In this document: positions 8,130-17,625 of the stretch, one piece after another
Numbering within the stretch: the first letter of the stretch is position 1
Layout of the letters: each line of letters starts with the position of its first letter
Assembly (NCBI RefSeq): GCF_002113025.1
Contig: NZ_NEJH01000001.1
Span: 434,001 to 498,000 of the forward strand
From: Pseudomonas sp. B28(2017)
Lineage (GTDB): Bacteria; Pseudomonadota; Gammaproteobacteria; Pseudomonadales; Pseudomonadaceae
Reading direction: 5' to 3'
Length of the DNA: 64,000 bases
Position numbers and translations under genes: made by a program
Notes under the pieces: model-generated
Databases searched by the model: none
What the model was told of the DNA's origin: nothing
What the model saw: the letters and a program-made list of their open reading frames with translations, nothing else

Positions 8130-8936
8130 TCATCGAATGGGTTTCGTTGCTTTGGCGGTTCCTTCAGCGTCGGACACCGGATTGGCCAGTCGCGCCAGCA
8201 GGCGTCTGGTCACGCCCAGCATGGCCACCGATACCGCGACGCCCAATACAAAAGCGTTCATCCCCATCGTCGGCAGTGCCAGCGCCAACACCAGGCAGAA
8301 GGCGGCGAACGAGTACATGCCGGTGGCGGTGGCGCGCAGCAAAGCGGCGGTAAAGGCCGGGCCACGGGTTTGCTGGGAGAACACCGCCATCACGCTGCCC
8401 AATACCGGGAATACCGCCAGCAGGCCGCTCCAGCGGTCACCGACGGTGCTGGCCAGCAGTGTCACGACCAGGGTGAGCAATGCACCGGCCACCATGCGCA
8501 ACAGGAGCTTGTCGGATTTCGGTGCCGGGCTACTGAGCACCGGTTGCACGGCGGGGAACAGGTACGGTGCGGCGAGCAGCGCGCTGGCGGCGGCGCACAC
8601 CGAAAACACCAAGGAGGCCGGGATCAGCGACAGCACAATTGCCGTCACCGCCCAGACCGACAGCGAGATCACCAACGCCAGCGGCCATCCGGCCCGTTGT
8701 GCGACCTGGGCGTAGGACACGCAAAACGCAATCATCGCGAACATGGCCGACAGTGCAGCGGTGGCCGATTGCGCAGCGAACGCCTGGCCTTGTTCAAGGG
8801 CGAGGAACAGCAGAATCGGCCCGACTACCACCGGCAACCCCGACAACCAGCCGGCCACGCTCGGCCCCCAGCGTTTGCCCGCCAGGGAAATCAGCAGCAG
8901 GAAGCCTGGAATCACCAGCAGTTTGAGGATCAACAC
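8130..8936 (-). CDS. Multi-pass inner-membrane protein of unknown function
   Basis: About 268 residues, nearly all hydrophobic, with roughly eight predicted membrane helices and short loops (for example ILKLLVIPGFLLLISLAG and LVVTLLASTVG). No transporter signature was recognised. The start is uncertain. A GTG at 8936 is preferred because GGAG lies eight bases upstream; a GTG at 8942 is too close to it, and the frame stays open to 9065. A perfect 14-bp palindrome (9010-9023) lies upstream and may be its operator. Confidence 0.65.
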   Translation of the reverse strand: MLILKLLVIPGFLLLISLAGKRWGPSVAGWLSGLPVVVGPILLFLALEQGQAFAAQSATAALSAMFAMIAFCVSYAQVAQRAGWPLALVISLSVWAVTAIVLSLIPASLVFSVCAAASALLAAPYLFPAVQPVLSSPAPKSDKLLLRMVAGALLTLVVTLLASTVGDRWSGLLAVFPVLGSVMAVFSQQTRGPAFTAALLRATATGMYSFAAFCLVLALALPTMGMNAFVLGVAVSVAMLGVTRRLLARLANPVSDAEGTAKATKPIR

Positions 8937-9009
8937 GCGCACGTCTCCGACCTGTTTGAGGTGGCAACGGTAACATTGCGTCGGGTAGATTGCTGTATTT
9001 GTATGTAGA

Positions 9010-9023
9010 TTTTGTATACAAAA
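9010..9023. promoter_or_regulatory. Palindromic operator TTTTGTATACAAAA (GntR type)
   Basis: A perfect 14-bp palindrome in the AT-rich gap between the divergent membrane protein and chalcone-isomerase-like genes. Its core TTGTATACAA matches sites bound by FCD-type GntR regulators such as MdcY and MatR. No GntR gene is adjacent; the only GntR gene in the window (56768) has a near match, TTGTATGCAA, in its own control region. Confidence 0.55.
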
Positions 9024-9104
9024 AATAAGGCCCCTGGAAAATTTCCGAATGGGTCTTTTGCGCATACGTCTTGTCTGGGCATCCCGCTATGAGGCCAACC
9101 CGTC

Positions 9105-9635
9105 ATGAACCGTCAACGATCGCCGCTTCGCCATGGCCTGTGGCTACTTGTTTTGCTGAGCTGTCAGGCCCTGGCCAATTGGCAGGATTCGCTGCCCGGT
9201 GCGCAAATCCTCGGCAGTGGCGAGTTTCGCAAGTATGGCTTCGATGTCTACAGAGCGCGGCTCTGGAGTACGTCGCGGCCCTTGGTGAACGATCAGCCGT
9301 TCGCCCTTGAACTGATCTACCAGCGCAGCATTTCCCGTGATGACCTGGTGAACGCCAGTGTCAGGGAAATCAAGCGGCTCTCCGGTACCGCGATCAGTGA
9401 TGAGCAACTGGCGTCCTGGCAGGCGCAGATGCAACAGTCGTTCGTCGATGTGCAGGCAGGCACGCGACTGACCGGTGTCTATCTGCCAGGGCAGGGCGCG
9501 CGGTTCTTCCTCGGCCAGCAGTTGTTGCGTGAAGTGAAGGACCTGCAATTCGCCCAGGCATTTTTTGCCATCTGGCTCGATCCGCGTACCAGCAACCCCG
9601 AGTTACGCCAACAGTTGCTGGGCGCGGCCCCCTGA
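9105..9635 (+). CDS. Chalcone isomerase-like exported protein
   Basis: A 176-residue protein with a signal peptide (about 1-24, ending CQALANW) and a chalcone-isomerase-like domain. LPGAQILGSGEFRKYGFDVYRARLW matches the domain's opening strand, and GQGARFFLGQQLLREV lies near the end. Bacterial members are periplasmic and are not expected to isomerise chalcones; a fatty-acid-binding role has been proposed for the fold. The gene is monocistronic or leads into mntH, whose start is 57 bp downstream. Confidence 0.78.
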   Translation: MNRQRSPLRHGLWLLVLLSCQALANWQDSLPGAQILGSGEFRKYGFDVYRARLWSTSRPLVNDQPFALELIYQRSISRDDLVNASVREIKRLSGTAISDEQLASWQAQMQQSFVDVQAGTRLTGVYLPGQGARFFLGQQLLREVKDLQFAQAFFAIWLDPRTSNPELRQQLLGAAP

Positions 9636-9692
9636 ACTTTGCGATGATCGCGTTCTGTTTGTGAGTCTTCCCACCTGTTGACGGATCATCAC

Positions 9693-11015
9693 GTGAATTT
9701 CAGTTTTTTGCCCAAGATTGCGACTGCGCCGTTTTGCCCGCCGGAAGTGGCCGGCAGCGTTGCCGTCGACCCTCGCGCGTCGTTCTTCCAGCGAGCCTTG
9801 CGTTTTGCCGGGCCAGGGTTGTTGGTGTCCATCGGTTACATGGATCCGGGCAACTGGGCCACCGCCATCGAGGCCGGCTCGCGGTTCGGCTACAGCCTGT
9901 TGTTCCTGGTGTTGCTGGCGAGCCTGGCGGGGATGCTGGTGCAGTGTTTGTGTTCGCGCCTGGGCATTGCCACCGGACGGGACCTGGCGCAGTTGTCCCG
10001 GGAGCGCTACAGCACGCGCACCGCTCGCACCCAATGGTTTCTGGCGGAAATTTCCATCATCGCCACCGATCTGGCTGAGGTGCTTGGCTGCGCGCTGGCG
10101 TTCCACTTGTTGCTCGGTTGCTCGCTGAGCCTGGGCATCGCCCTGACGGCGTTCGATACTTTGCTGGTGCTGGCTTTGCAGAACCGTGGATTCCGCCGGC
10201 TCGAAGCAATCATGCTGGTACTGGTGGGGACCATTGGCGTGTGCTTCTTTATCGAATTGCTGCTGATCAAACCCCACTGGCCCGAAGTCGCCCGCGGCTT
10301 CACGCCGTCGCTGTCGGCCATTGCCGATGCTGCGCCGCTGTACCTGGCCATCGGCATCCTCGGGGCCACGGTCATGCCGCATAACCTGTATCTGCACACG
10401 TCCATCGTGCAAACCCGGTCGGTCGGCAAGGACCTGGCCAGCAAGCAGGATGCGGTCAAGCTGGCGCGTATCGACACCATTGGCTCCCTGGCGCTGGCGC
10501 TGCTGGTCAACGCGGCGATTCTGATTCTGGCGGCGGCCGCCTTTCACGGAACCGGGCATACCCATGTCGTGGACATTCAGGATGCCTACCACTTGCTCGA
10601 CCCACTGGTAGGCGGGGCGTTGGCCAGCGTGTTGTTTGGCGTGGCGTTGCTGGCCTCGGGGCAGAGTTCGACGTTCACCGGCACTATCGCCGGCCAGGTG
10701 ATCATGGAAGGGTTCCTGAACCTGCGGATTCCCTGCTGGCAACGACGCCTGATCACCCGCGGGTTGGCGCTGATCCCGGCGTTCATTGGCGTATGGCTGA
10801 TGGGCGATGATGCCATCGGCAAGTTGCTGGTGTTGAGTCAGGTGGTGCTGAGCCTGCAATTGCCGTTCGCGTTGTACCCGTTGATCCGCATGACCAACGA
10901 TCACGTACTCATGGGGCCGCTGGTGAACCGACTGCCGACGCGGGTGTTGGCGTGGGGGTTGTTTGTGGTGATCAGTGGGGCGAATAGCTGGTTGATTCTG
11001 CAGTTTCTGGGGTGA
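9693..11015 (+). CDS. mntH: NRAMP-family divalent metal transporter (MntH)
   Basis: About 440 residues with 11 membrane helices. The helix-1 motif GYMDPGNWAT (around residue 50) carries the conserved Asp-Pro-Gly-Asn metal-binding residues, and helix 6 has ATVMPHNLYLHTSIVQTR, the MPH motif that completes the site. The protein takes up Mn(II) and other divalent metals with protons. The start is taken as GTG 9693 (NFSFLPKI); a TTG five codons earlier is possible. A bidirectional terminator follows. No clear Fur or MntR/Mur box was identified in the 57-bp upstream gap. Confidence 0.9.
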   Translation: MNFSFLPKIATAPFCPPEVAGSVAVDPRASFFQRALRFAGPGLLVSIGYMDPGNWATAIEAGSRFGYSLLFLVLLASLAGMLVQCLCSRLGIATGRDLAQLSRERYSTRTARTQWFLAEISIIATDLAEVLGCALAFHLLLGCSLSLGIALTAFDTLLVLALQNRGFRRLEAIMLVLVGTIGVCFFIELLLIKPHWPEVARGFTPSLSAIADAAPLYLAIGILGATVMPHNLYLHTSIVQTRSVGKDLASKQDAVKLARIDTIGSLALALLVNAAILILAAAAFHGTGHTHVVDIQDAYHLLDPLVGGALASVLFGVALLASGQSSTFTGTIAGQVIMEGFLNLRIPCWQRRLITRGLALIPAFIGVWLMGDDAIGKLLVLSQVVLSLQLPFALYPLIRMTNDHVLMGPLVNRLPTRVLAWGLFVVISGANSWLILQFLG

Positions 11016-11061
11016 CGGGTCGGGCCACTTCGCGGCCTGCCTGAAAAGAACGCATGCAAAA

Positions 11062-11099
11062 AAGAACCCGGTGCGATTTGCATCGCACCGGGTGTTTTT
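11062..11099. terminator. Bidirectional terminator between mntH and the thiolase gene
   Basis: A 12-bp perfect stem, ACCCGGTGCGAT (11066-11077) and ATCGCACCGGGT (11082-11093), with a four-base loop. T-rich runs flank it on both strands, as expected for two convergent genes. Confidence 0.9.
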
Positions 11100-11149
11100 C
11101 CAGACGGTCAACGGATCTTCGTGGGTCCCCGCGCCGTCTGTTGAACGCT

Positions 11150-12331
11150 TTAAGCCCGCTCGAGCGCCAGCGCCACGCCCTGACCACCACCGATACACAA
11201 GGTGGCGAGGCCTTTTTTGGCGTCGCGCTTGATCATTTCATGCAGCAGCGTCACCAGCACGCGGCAACCCGAGGCACCGATCGGGTGGCCCAGGGCGATG
11301 GCGCCGCCGTTGACGTTGACCTTGTTCAAGTCCCACTCCAGGTCCTTGGCCACGGCCAGGGATTGCGCGGCGAAGGCTTCGTTGGCTTCAATCAGGTCCA
11401 GTTGGTCGATGTTCCAGCCGGCCTTGGTCAGGCAGCGGCGAGTGGCCGATACCGGGCCGATGCCCATGATCGCCGGGTCGACACCTGCGTTGGCGTAGGC
11501 GGCGATTTTTGCCAGGACTGGCAGTCCCAGGGCCTTGGCTTTGTCGGCACTCATCAGGATCACGGCGGCAGCACCGTCGTTCAGCGACGAAGCGTTGCCG
11601 GCGGTCACCGAGCCGTCCTTCTTGAAGGCAGGCTTGAGTTTGCCCAAGGAGTCGGCGGTCGTGCCGGCCCGTGGCTGCTCGTCGGTGGCGAAGGACAGCG
11701 GATCGCCCTTGCGCTGCGGGATCAGGATCGGTGTGATTTCGTCAACGAAGCGCCCGGCTTCGATGGCGGCCACGGCTTTTTGCTGCGAGGCGGCGGCGAA
11801 CGCGTCCTGCTGCTCGCGGCTCAGGCTGTATTTCTCGGCCAGGTTCTCGGCGGTGATGCCCATGTGGTAATCGTTGAACGCATCCCACAGGCCATCGCTG
11901 ATCATGGTGTCGACTATTTGTGCGTGGCCCATGCGCAGGCCGGTACGGGCACCTGGCATGACGTAGTTGGCCAGGCTCATGTTTTCCTGGCCACCGGCGA
12001 TGATCACCTCGGCATCGCCGCAGCGGATCGCCTGGGCGCCCAGGTGCAGGGCCTTGAGGCCGGAGCCGCAGACCTTGTTCAGGGTCATGGCCGGTACGGC
12101 GAACGGCAGGCCGGCCTTGATGGCTGCCTGGCGCGCAGGGTTCTGCCCGGCGCCGGCGGTCAGCACCTGACCCATGATCACTTCATCGACTTGCGCTGGG
12201 TCCAGGCCGGTCTGTGCCAGCAGCTGGCGGATCACCGCGGCGCCCAGGTCGACGGCGGAAACATTGGCCAGGGAACCCTGGAAGCTGCCAATCGCGGTGC
12301 GCGTGGCGGCAACAATGACGACTTCTTGCAT
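11150..12331 (-). CDS. atoB: Acetyl-CoA C-acetyltransferase (thiolase)
   Basis: A 393-residue thiolase II. The acyl-accepting Cys88 lies in [10 protein letters not shown]. The C-terminal [10 protein letters not shown] histidine and the CIGGGQGVA cysteine complete the active site. It splits acetoacetyl-CoA into two acetyl-CoA, or runs in reverse. It is the last gene of a three-gene operon after CoA-transferase subunits A and B, with an 11-bp gap from the B subunit stop. Together they convert acetoacetate to acetyl-CoA. The ATG at 12331 ([12 protein letters not shown]) is chosen over an ATG five codons earlier because thiolases begin this way. Confidence 0.92.
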   Translation of the reverse strand: MQEVVIVAATRTAIGSFQGSLANVSAVDLGAAVIRQLLAQTGLDPAQVDEVIMGQVLTAGAGQNPARQAAIKAGLPFAVPAMTLNKVCGSGLKALHLGAQAIRCGDAEVIIAGGQENMSLANYVMPGARTGLRMGHAQIVDTMISDGLWDAFNDYHMGITAENLAEKYSLSREQQDAFAAASQQKAVAAIEAGRFVDEITPILIPQRKGDPLSFATDEQPRAGTTADSLGKLKPAFKKDGSVTAGNASSLNDGAAAVILMSADKAKALGLPVLAKIAAYANAGVDPAIMGIGPVSATRRCLTKAGWNIDQLDLIEANEAFAAQSLAVAKDLEWDLNKVNVNGGAIALGHPIGASGCRVLVTLLHEMIKRDAKKGLATLCIGGGQGVALALERA

Positions 12332-12342
12332 GGAATGATTCC

Positions 12343-13008
12343 TCACTGGGCAGCGAACTGCATTTCCGGTACGTGGTCCGGCACAATCAGTTTACCGGCA
12401 GTCTTGGCGACGATCTCTTCGACGCTGACACCCGGCGCACGTTCTTTCAAGATGAACGCGCCGTTTTCGATTTCCAGGTAGGCCAGGTCAGTCAGTACGC
12501 GCTTGATGCACCCGGCGCCGGTCAGCGGCAGGCTGCATTGGGACAGCAGCTTGGACTCACCGTCCTTCGACGCGTGGGTCATGATGACGATGATGTTGTC
12601 TGCGCCGGCGACCAGGTCCATCGCGCCGCCCATGCCCTTGACCAGTTTGCCGGGGATCATCCACGAAGCGATGTTGCCTTGCACGTCCACTTCAAAGGCG
12701 CCCAGCACGGTCAGGTCGACATGACCACCGCGGATCATCGCGAAGGATTCGGCCGAGGAAAAGATCGAAGCGCCGATGCGTGCGGTCACGGTTTGCTTGC
12801 CGGCGTTGATCATGTCGGCATCGATGGTTTCTTCAGTAGGAAAGGGACCCATGCCCAGCAGGCCGTTTTCCGACTGCAGCATGACTTCCATGCCTTCGGG
12901 GATGTAGTTGGCGACCAGGGTCGGAATGCCGATGCCCAGGTTCACGTAGAAGCCGTCCTGCATTTCGCGGGCGACGCGTTGAGCCATTTGTTCGCGGGAA
13001 AGTGCCAT
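12343..13008 (-). CDS. atoA: 3-oxoacid CoA-transferase subunit B
   Basis: A 221-residue beta subunit of a succinyl-CoA:acetoacetate (or acetate:acetoacetate) CoA-transferase. The catalytic glutamate is Glu47 in the SENG motif, which forms the glutamyl-CoA thioester. GGAMDLVAG and the [10 protein letters not shown] loop are typical. It moves CoA onto acetoacetate together with subunit A, whose gene lies 36 bp upstream. Whether succinyl-CoA or acetyl-CoA is the donor cannot be read from the sequence, so ato or sco naming is open. Confidence 0.92.
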   Translation of the reverse strand: MALSREQMAQRVAREMQDGFYVNLGIGIPTLVANYIPEGMEVMLQSENGLLGMGPFPTEETIDADMINAGKQTVTARIGASIFSSAESFAMIRGGHVDLTVLGAFEVDVQGNIASWMIPGKLVKGMGGAMDLVAGADNIIVIMTHASKDGESKLLSQCSLPLTGAGCIKRVLTDLAYLEIENGAFILKERAPGVSVEEIVAKTAGKLIVPDHVPEMQFAAQ

Positions 13009-13044
13009 TGTCGTTATTCCTTCATTCGGTCCGGGGGCAGGGGA

Positions 13045-13743
13045 TCACTTACGCACTGTGCGCTGTTCGATGCGCTTCTCGAACGTGCCGCAGATGATCC
13101 GGTCGACGTAGATGCCAGGGGTGTGGATCTGCGCCGGGTCCAGCTCGCCGGGTTCGACGATTTCTTCGACTTCGACCACGGTGATCTTGCCGGCGGTGGC
13201 GGCCAGCGGGTTGAAGTTCTGTGCGGTATGGCGATAGATCACGTTACCGAAATGGTCGGCTTTCCAGCCTTTGACGATGGCGAAGTCGCCGGTGATGGAC
13301 TCTTCCATCAGGTACTTGCGGCCATGGAATTCGCGGACTTCCTTGCCCTCGGCGACCGGAGTGCCGACGCCGGTGGCGGTGAAGAAGGCCGGGATGCCGG
13401 CGCCGCCAGCACGCATTTTTTCCGCGAGTGTGCCTTGGGGGGTCAGGGTGACTTCGATTTCGCCCTTGAGCAGTTGCTCTTCGAACAGTTTGTTTTCACC
13501 AACGTAGGAGGCCACAACCTTGCTGATCTGCCGGTCTACCAGCAGTACGCCGAGACCGAAACCGTCGACGCCGCAGTTGTTGGAAACCACGGTGAGGTCA
13601 CGGGTACCCTTGCGCTTGATCTCGGCGATGAGGTTTTCCGGGATGCCGCACAGGCCGAAGCCGCCAGCGATCACGGTCATGCCGTCTTCAAGACCTGCCA
13701 GAGCTTCCTCATAGGAACTCACGCGCTTGTCGAAACCTGCCAT
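13045..13743 (-). CDS. atoD: 3-oxoacid CoA-transferase subunit A
   Basis: A 232-residue alpha subunit. [13 protein letters not shown] (about 27-39) is the CoA-binding signature of family I CoA-transferases, and the C-terminal half carries the strand-rich fold ([31 protein letters not shown]). It forms the enzyme with the B subunit and feeds the thiolase. The ATG at 13743 follows AAAGAGGTG, a good RBS. This is the first gene of the operon; a divergent LysR gene is 174 bp away and probably controls it. Confidence 0.92.
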   Translation of the reverse strand: MAGFDKRVSSYEEALAGLEDGMTVIAGGFGLCGIPENLIAEIKRKGTRDLTVVSNNCGVDGFGLGVLLVDRQISKVVASYVGENKLFEEQLLKGEIEVTLTPQGTLAEKMRAGGAGIPAFFTATGVGTPVAEGKEVREFHGRKYLMEESITGDFAIVKGWKADHFGNVIYRHTAQNFNPLAATAGKITVVEVEEIVEPGELDPAQIHTPGIYVDRIICGTFEKRIEQRTVRK

Positions 13744-13819
13744 ATGCACCTCTTTTATTCTTTGTGGGCGGCTGGCTAGCCGAATGGAGTTGAGTGTCGC
13801 GCTGGTTAATTCATTTGTT

Positions 13820-13841
13820 AAGTTGATTTTTAAAGTTGATT
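13820..13841. promoter_or_regulatory. Direct repeat AAGTTGATT in the atoD/LysR divergent promoter
   Basis: The 13744-13917 gap is markedly AT-rich. AAGTTGATT occurs at 13820-13828 and again at 13833-13841, a 13-bp period. It could mark the LysR binding region or simply promoter DNA; no clean T-N11-A palindrome was found. Confidence 0.35.
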
Positions 13842-13917
13842 GATAGATAAAACTCAATAAACCGCTGCTCTAAACTAGCAGCTTGAAGCTAGGAGCTTAC
13901 AACTTGAGCGAAGCGAG

Positions 13918-14820
13918 ATGACCATCAAGCAGATCCGCGCCTTCCTGGCCGTGGCCCAGAGCCTGAGTTTCGCTGTGGCCTGCGAGCGCCTGCACCTGTC
14001 GCAGTCGGCCCTGAGCCTGACCATCAAGGCGCTGGAGGAGGGCCTGGGCGGGCGGCTGTTCACCCGCAACACACGTAACGTCGCGCTGACCGCCGAAGGC
14101 GAATCCCTGGTGCCATTGGCGCGCCGCCTGATCGCCGACTGGGACAATGCCGAGGACGAGATGCGCCAGCGCTTCACCCTGCAACGCGGCCGCGTGACCC
14201 TGGCGGCCATGCCATCGTTCGCCGGCAACCTGCTGCCGCCGATCCTCAAGACATTCCGCGCCCGCTATCCGAACGTCAACGTGACGGTCAACGATGTGAT
14301 CAACGAGCAAGTGCTGGAAATGGTCCGGGATCGGCAGGTGGAACTGGGGGTGGCGTTCGAGCCGACCCAGAGTTCGTCGCTGCAATTCACGCCGTTGTAC
14401 ATCGACCGGTTCGTTGCGGTGGTATCCCTGGATTCGGCGCTGGCCGGGCTGGATGACATCGATTGGCAAACCCTGCTCAAGGAGCCGTTCATCACCTTGC
14501 AGCGACCTTCGACCGTGCGGGTAATGCTTGAAGAGCACTTGCAGGCCCGCGGCATGAAGCTGCCGGTGGAGTTTGAAAGCCATCAACTGGCGACGGTCGG
14601 GCGAATGGTCGCCAGTGGCCTGGGCGTGAGCGCGGTGCCGGCCTTGTGCGCCGGGCAGATGCGTGAGCTGGGCGCGCGTTGCATCACGTTGCGTGACCCG
14701 GTAGTGGAGCGGGCACTTGGGGTGCTGACGTTATCGGGGGGAGAGTTGTCGGCGGCGGCGCAGGCGTTGTTTGATGTGCTGAAGGAAGAACATCTGGGGC
14801 GGCGATTTGCTGCGATATGA
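13918..14820 (+). CDS. LysR-family transcriptional regulator (ketone-body operon)
   Basis: A 300-residue LysR protein: winged helix-turn-helix at 1-60 (FLAVAQSLSFAVACERLHLSQSALSLTIKALEE) and an effector-binding domain of two alpha/beta lobes from about residue 90. It is divergent from the atoD-atoA-thiolase operon, which is the classical position for its activator. The effector could be acetoacetate, 3-hydroxybutyrate or a CoA ester, by context only. A REP follows the stop. Confidence 0.85.
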   Translation: MTIKQIRAFLAVAQSLSFAVACERLHLSQSALSLTIKALEEGLGGRLFTRNTRNVALTAEGESLVPLARRLIADWDNAEDEMRQRFTLQRGRVTLAAMPSFAGNLLPPILKTFRARYPNVNVTVNDVINEQVLEMVRDRQVELGVAFEPTQSSSLQFTPLYIDRFVAVVSLDSALAGLDDIDWQTLLKEPFITLQRPSTVRVMLEEHLQARGMKLPVEFESHQLATVGRMVASGLGVSAVPALCAGQMRELGARCITLRDPVVERALGVLTLSGGELSAAAQALFDVLKEEHLGRRFAAI

Positions 14821-14831
14821 ACCACAGAGTC

Positions 14832-14860
14832 CTTGTGCGAGCGGGCTTGCTCGCGAAGAG
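14832..14860. repeat. Single REP sequence
   Basis: CTTGTGCGAGCGGGCTTGCT then CGCGAAGAGGCC is a P. fluorescens-type REP, with one deviation (GTGCGAGC for GTGGGAGC). It lies between the LysR stop and the convergent GFA gene. No inverted partner was seen. Confidence 0.7.
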
Positions 14861-14877
14861 GCCATCAGCAACAAAAT

Positions 14878-15366
14878 CTAACGGCTCAAACCCAGGCGTT
14901 CATGCCATTGCGCGATGGACTCTTCGGGGTAAAGATCGAACTGTTGATCCCCGGGCTGCGTCCGAACCTCCACCCACGGCGCTTTTGAACCGAGCATCAG
15001 GTGCGTGTGCTCCGGCGGTACCGGCAGTGGCGTGTCGATGGCCGAGGCGAAGGGGTGAATCAACTCAGGCCATTCGGGGCTGAACAGCCATAAACCCGAG
15101 CCGCACACCGAGCAGAAATGCCGCTCGGCGGTGCTGCTGTGGGCGCGTTTGGCGCCTTGTTCCTTGAGTCGTGCGTGGTAGATCGCGATGTGCTTGCGCC
15201 CGCGAACCTTGAGGCTGGCGGCATCGCCGCCGAGGTTGATCGCATAGCCGCCACCGCCCTGGGTCTTGCGACAGATCGAGCAGTAGCAACGCTGGTAAGG
15301 GTAGGGGTGGGCGCTGGTCAAACTGAACGACACCGCGCCGCAATGGCAGGAGCCTTCGAGGTGCAT
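14878..15366 (-). CDS. GFA family zinc-binding protein (CENP-V/GFA domain)
   Basis: A 162-residue protein of the family named after glutathione-dependent formaldehyde-activating enzyme. Zinc ligands are visible as GSCHCGAVSF (Cys7, Cys9), CYCSICRKTQGGG (about 28-40) and HFCSVCGSGLW (about 84-94). Most members have no proven activity; a role in glutathione adducts or small-molecule binding is inferred from the family. It is a single gene between a convergent LysR and a divergent LysR. The start at 15366 gives the usual short leader MHLEGSC. Confidence 0.82.
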   Translation of the reverse strand: MHLEGSCHCGAVSFSLTSAHPYPYQRCYCSICRKTQGGGGYAINLGGDAASLKVRGRKHIAIYHARLKEQGAKRAHSSTAERHFCSVCGSGLWLFSPEWPELIHPFASAIDTPLPVPPEHTHLMLGSKAPWVEVRTQPGDQQFDLYPEESIAQWHERLGLSR

Positions 15367-15513
15367 GGTGGTCTCCGGTGGCTTAGGGGATCCGGTATTA
15401 GCCTAGAAGACAAGAGTCGACAGTGCCTGCGATGAACGATGACCCGGTGCCACACTGGACGCACACTAATGGCCGGGTCAGCATGGGCGCCTCGAAACCG
15501 GGATCTAAAATCC

Positions 15514-16398
15514 ATGCGACGATTACCTTCCCTGGCAGCCCTCAGAACTTTCGAATGCGCCGCCCGTCACGCCCATTTCGGCCGGGCGGCGGCCGAGTTG
15601 TGTGTCACCGACAGCGCGGTCAGCCACCAGATTCGCCAACTCGAAGAGCAACTCGGTGTGGCGCTGTTCGTCCGCGAAGGTCGGCAGATTCGCCCGACCC
15701 TGGCGGCCGGTCGCCTGATGCAAAGCCTGCAGCAGGCCTTCGAACTGATTGGCGATGCCTGCGATGAACTGCGCGATCCTTCATCCCTGGCGGTATTACG
15801 CCTGGCGGTCACCGCCGAGCTGGCGCAAAAGTGGCTGATGAGTCGTCTCACGGATTTCTACGCGCGCTATCCGCACATCACCCTGCATCTGTACGAACAA
15901 CCGATCGACGCCACGGCGCCCGGGGAGGACATCGACCTGGCGATCACCTACGGCACCGGGCCGGTGGACAGCACCGCGTATTTCGTCAGGCCGCTGCCGG
16001 CGTTGCAGTTCTTCCCGGTGTGCAGCCCCGGCCTGTTCAACCAGGGCTCGCTAAAAAACCCGAAGGACCTGGCTCGCCATTGCCTGCTGCACGACGATCA
16101 GGACGGCAAGACCTGGACCGCGTGGCTCACTAGCCATGCCGGCGACCAGCGCCCGGACCGCCAGTTGTATTTCGCCCATGCCGGGCTGGCGCTCGAAGCC
16201 GCTGCTCAAGGGCAGGGTGTGGCCATGGGCGACAACCTGACGGCCCAGGAAGACTTGCTCAGCGGTCGGCTGGTGCGGCCGTTTACGTCGAGCATGACCG
16301 CCCTGGGCCAATATGCGCTGGTGTGCGAGCGGGTGCGGCTGGAGCGTCCGGCGGTGGCGCAGATGCTGGAGTGGTTCAATGATCAGTTGCTCGACTGA
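15514..16398 (+). CDS. LysR-family regulator, GcvA type
   Basis: A 294-residue regulator. The first residues MRRLPSLAALRTFECAARHA are the hallmark of GcvA/AmpR-like LysR proteins, and the helix-turn-helix covers about 20-45 (ELCVTDSAVSHQIRQLEE). The effector domain follows. It is directly upstream of the agmatine deiminase gene, with 100 bp between them, so control of agmatine use is likely. The start at 15514 is preferred over an ATG 25 codons upstream because it matches family N-termini. Confidence 0.82.
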   Translation: MRRLPSLAALRTFECAARHAHFGRAAAELCVTDSAVSHQIRQLEEQLGVALFVREGRQIRPTLAAGRLMQSLQQAFELIGDACDELRDPSSLAVLRLAVTAELAQKWLMSRLTDFYARYPHITLHLYEQPIDATAPGEDIDLAITYGTGPVDSTAYFVRPLPALQFFPVCSPGLFNQGSLKNPKDLARHCLLHDDQDGKTWTAWLTSHAGDQRPDRQLYFAHAGLALEAAAQGQGVAMGDNLTAQEDLLSGRLVRPFTSSMTALGQYALVCERVRLERPAVAQMLEWFNDQLLD

Positions 16399-16430
16399 TG
16401 AGTTGAATTCAAGTATTCCGAAATAATCAT

Positions 16431-16453
16431 CGTTGGCGAGTCAGTCGCCAACG
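16431..16453. other. Perfect 9-bp hairpin between LysR and aguA
   Basis: CGTTGGCGA (16431-16439) and TCGCCAACG (16445-16453) flank a five-base loop. There is no T tract, so this is not a classical intrinsic terminator. It could be a transcript-stability hairpin in the aguA leader, a regulator palindrome, or a weak terminator for the LysR gene. Confidence 0.5.
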
Positions 16454-16498
16454 CCCTTAGCCTGTGGTCATTCCAATCCCTGCTGAAGAGGTTTGACC

Positions 16499-17623
16499 AT
16501 GGCACGTTTGCTCGACACCACTCCCAAACAGGACGGTTTCCGTCTGCCCGGTGAATTCGAAGCCAAGTCCGGTTGCTGGCTCGGCTGGCCGGAGCGCACC
16601 GATGTCTGGCGCAACGGTGCCAAGCCGGCGCAGAAAGTCTGGGTGCAGATCGTCACCGCCATTTCCATGAGCGAACCGGTCACTGTGTGCGCCTCGGCGG
16701 CGCAGTTCGCCACCGCGCGCCGTCAGTTGCCACCGCAGGTGCGTGTGGTGGAAATGACCTGCAACGACACCTGGTTCCGCGACAGCGGCCCGTGCTTTGT
16801 GGTCAATGATCAGAGCGGCGAAGTGCGCGGCGTCGATTTCGAATTCAACGCCTACGGCGGCCTCGACGGCGGCCTGTACTACCCGTGGGACAAGGACGAC
16901 CAGATCGCCAGCAAAATCCTCGAAATCGAACGCTTCGACCGCTATCGCGCGCCGCTGATTGCCGAACTGGGAGGCATCCAGAGCGACGGCCAGGGCAGCA
17001 TCCTGACCACCGAACAATGTCTGCTCAACCGCAACCGCAATCAGCATCTGGGCAAGGACGAAGTCACCCGTCGCCTGACCGATTACCTCGGCGCCGAGCA
17101 GGTCATCTGGCTGCCGCGGGGCTGCAAGTTCGACGAAACCGATGGCCATGTCGACGACCTCGCGTGCTTCGTGCGCCCTGGTGAAGTGGTGTTGCAATGG
17201 ACCGACAACCGCGATGACCCGCAGTGGGAAATCTATCAGGAGGCCTACGACATTCTGCGCAGCACCCGCGACAGTCGTGGCCGTGAGTTGATCGTGCACA
17301 AGCTGCCGCAGCCGGATGTGCTGGAGTGGACGGCCGAAGAAGCCGAAGGGCTGGACCGGCAGGACAGTACCCATACCCGTCAGGCCGGGACGAAAATCTG
17401 CGCGTCGTACATCAACTACTACGCCGGCAACCGTTCCATCGTGGTGCCGCTGTTTGGTGATCGCAACGACAAAGTGGCGCTGGCAACCCTGGCCGAACTG
17501 TTCCCGCAACACAGCATCGTCGGTATTGAAAACTCCCGGGAAATCCTCCTCGGTGGCGGCAACGTCGCGTGCATCACCATGCCGCAGTACGCCGCCACGA
17601 GCTCAAGCAAAAAGGGAGCGTGA
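16499..17623 (+). CDS. aguA: Agmatine deiminase
   Basis: A 374-residue guanidino-group hydrolase of the pentein fold, converting agmatine to N-carbamoylputrescine and ammonia. The catalytic Cys358 lies in GGGNVACITMPQ, close to Cys357 of the P. aeruginosa enzyme. The histidine/aspartate region KFDETDGHVDDLACF (about 210-225) and NDTWFRDSGPCF (about 88-99) are conserved substrate-binding parts. The ATG at 16499 follows GAAGAGG. The stop overlaps a GTG that could begin the next gene, so translational coupling to the binding protein is likely. No aguB was found in the window. Confidence 0.93.
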   Translation: MARLLDTTPKQDGFRLPGEFEAKSGCWLGWPERTDVWRNGAKPAQKVWVQIVTAISMSEPVTVCASAAQFATARRQLPPQVRVVEMTCNDTWFRDSGPCFVVNDQSGEVRGVDFEFNAYGGLDGGLYYPWDKDDQIASKILEIERFDRYRAPLIAELGGIQSDGQGSILTTEQCLLNRNRNQHLGKDEVTRRLTDYLGAEQVIWLPRGCKFDETDGHVDDLACFVRPGEVVLQWTDNRDDPQWEIYQEAYDILRSTRDSRGRELIVHKLPQPDVLEWTAEEAEGLDRQDSTHTRQAGTKICASYINYYAGNRSIVVPLFGDRNDKVALATLAELFPQHSIVGIENSREILLGGGNVACITMPQYAATSSSKKGA

Positions 17624-17625
17624 TC

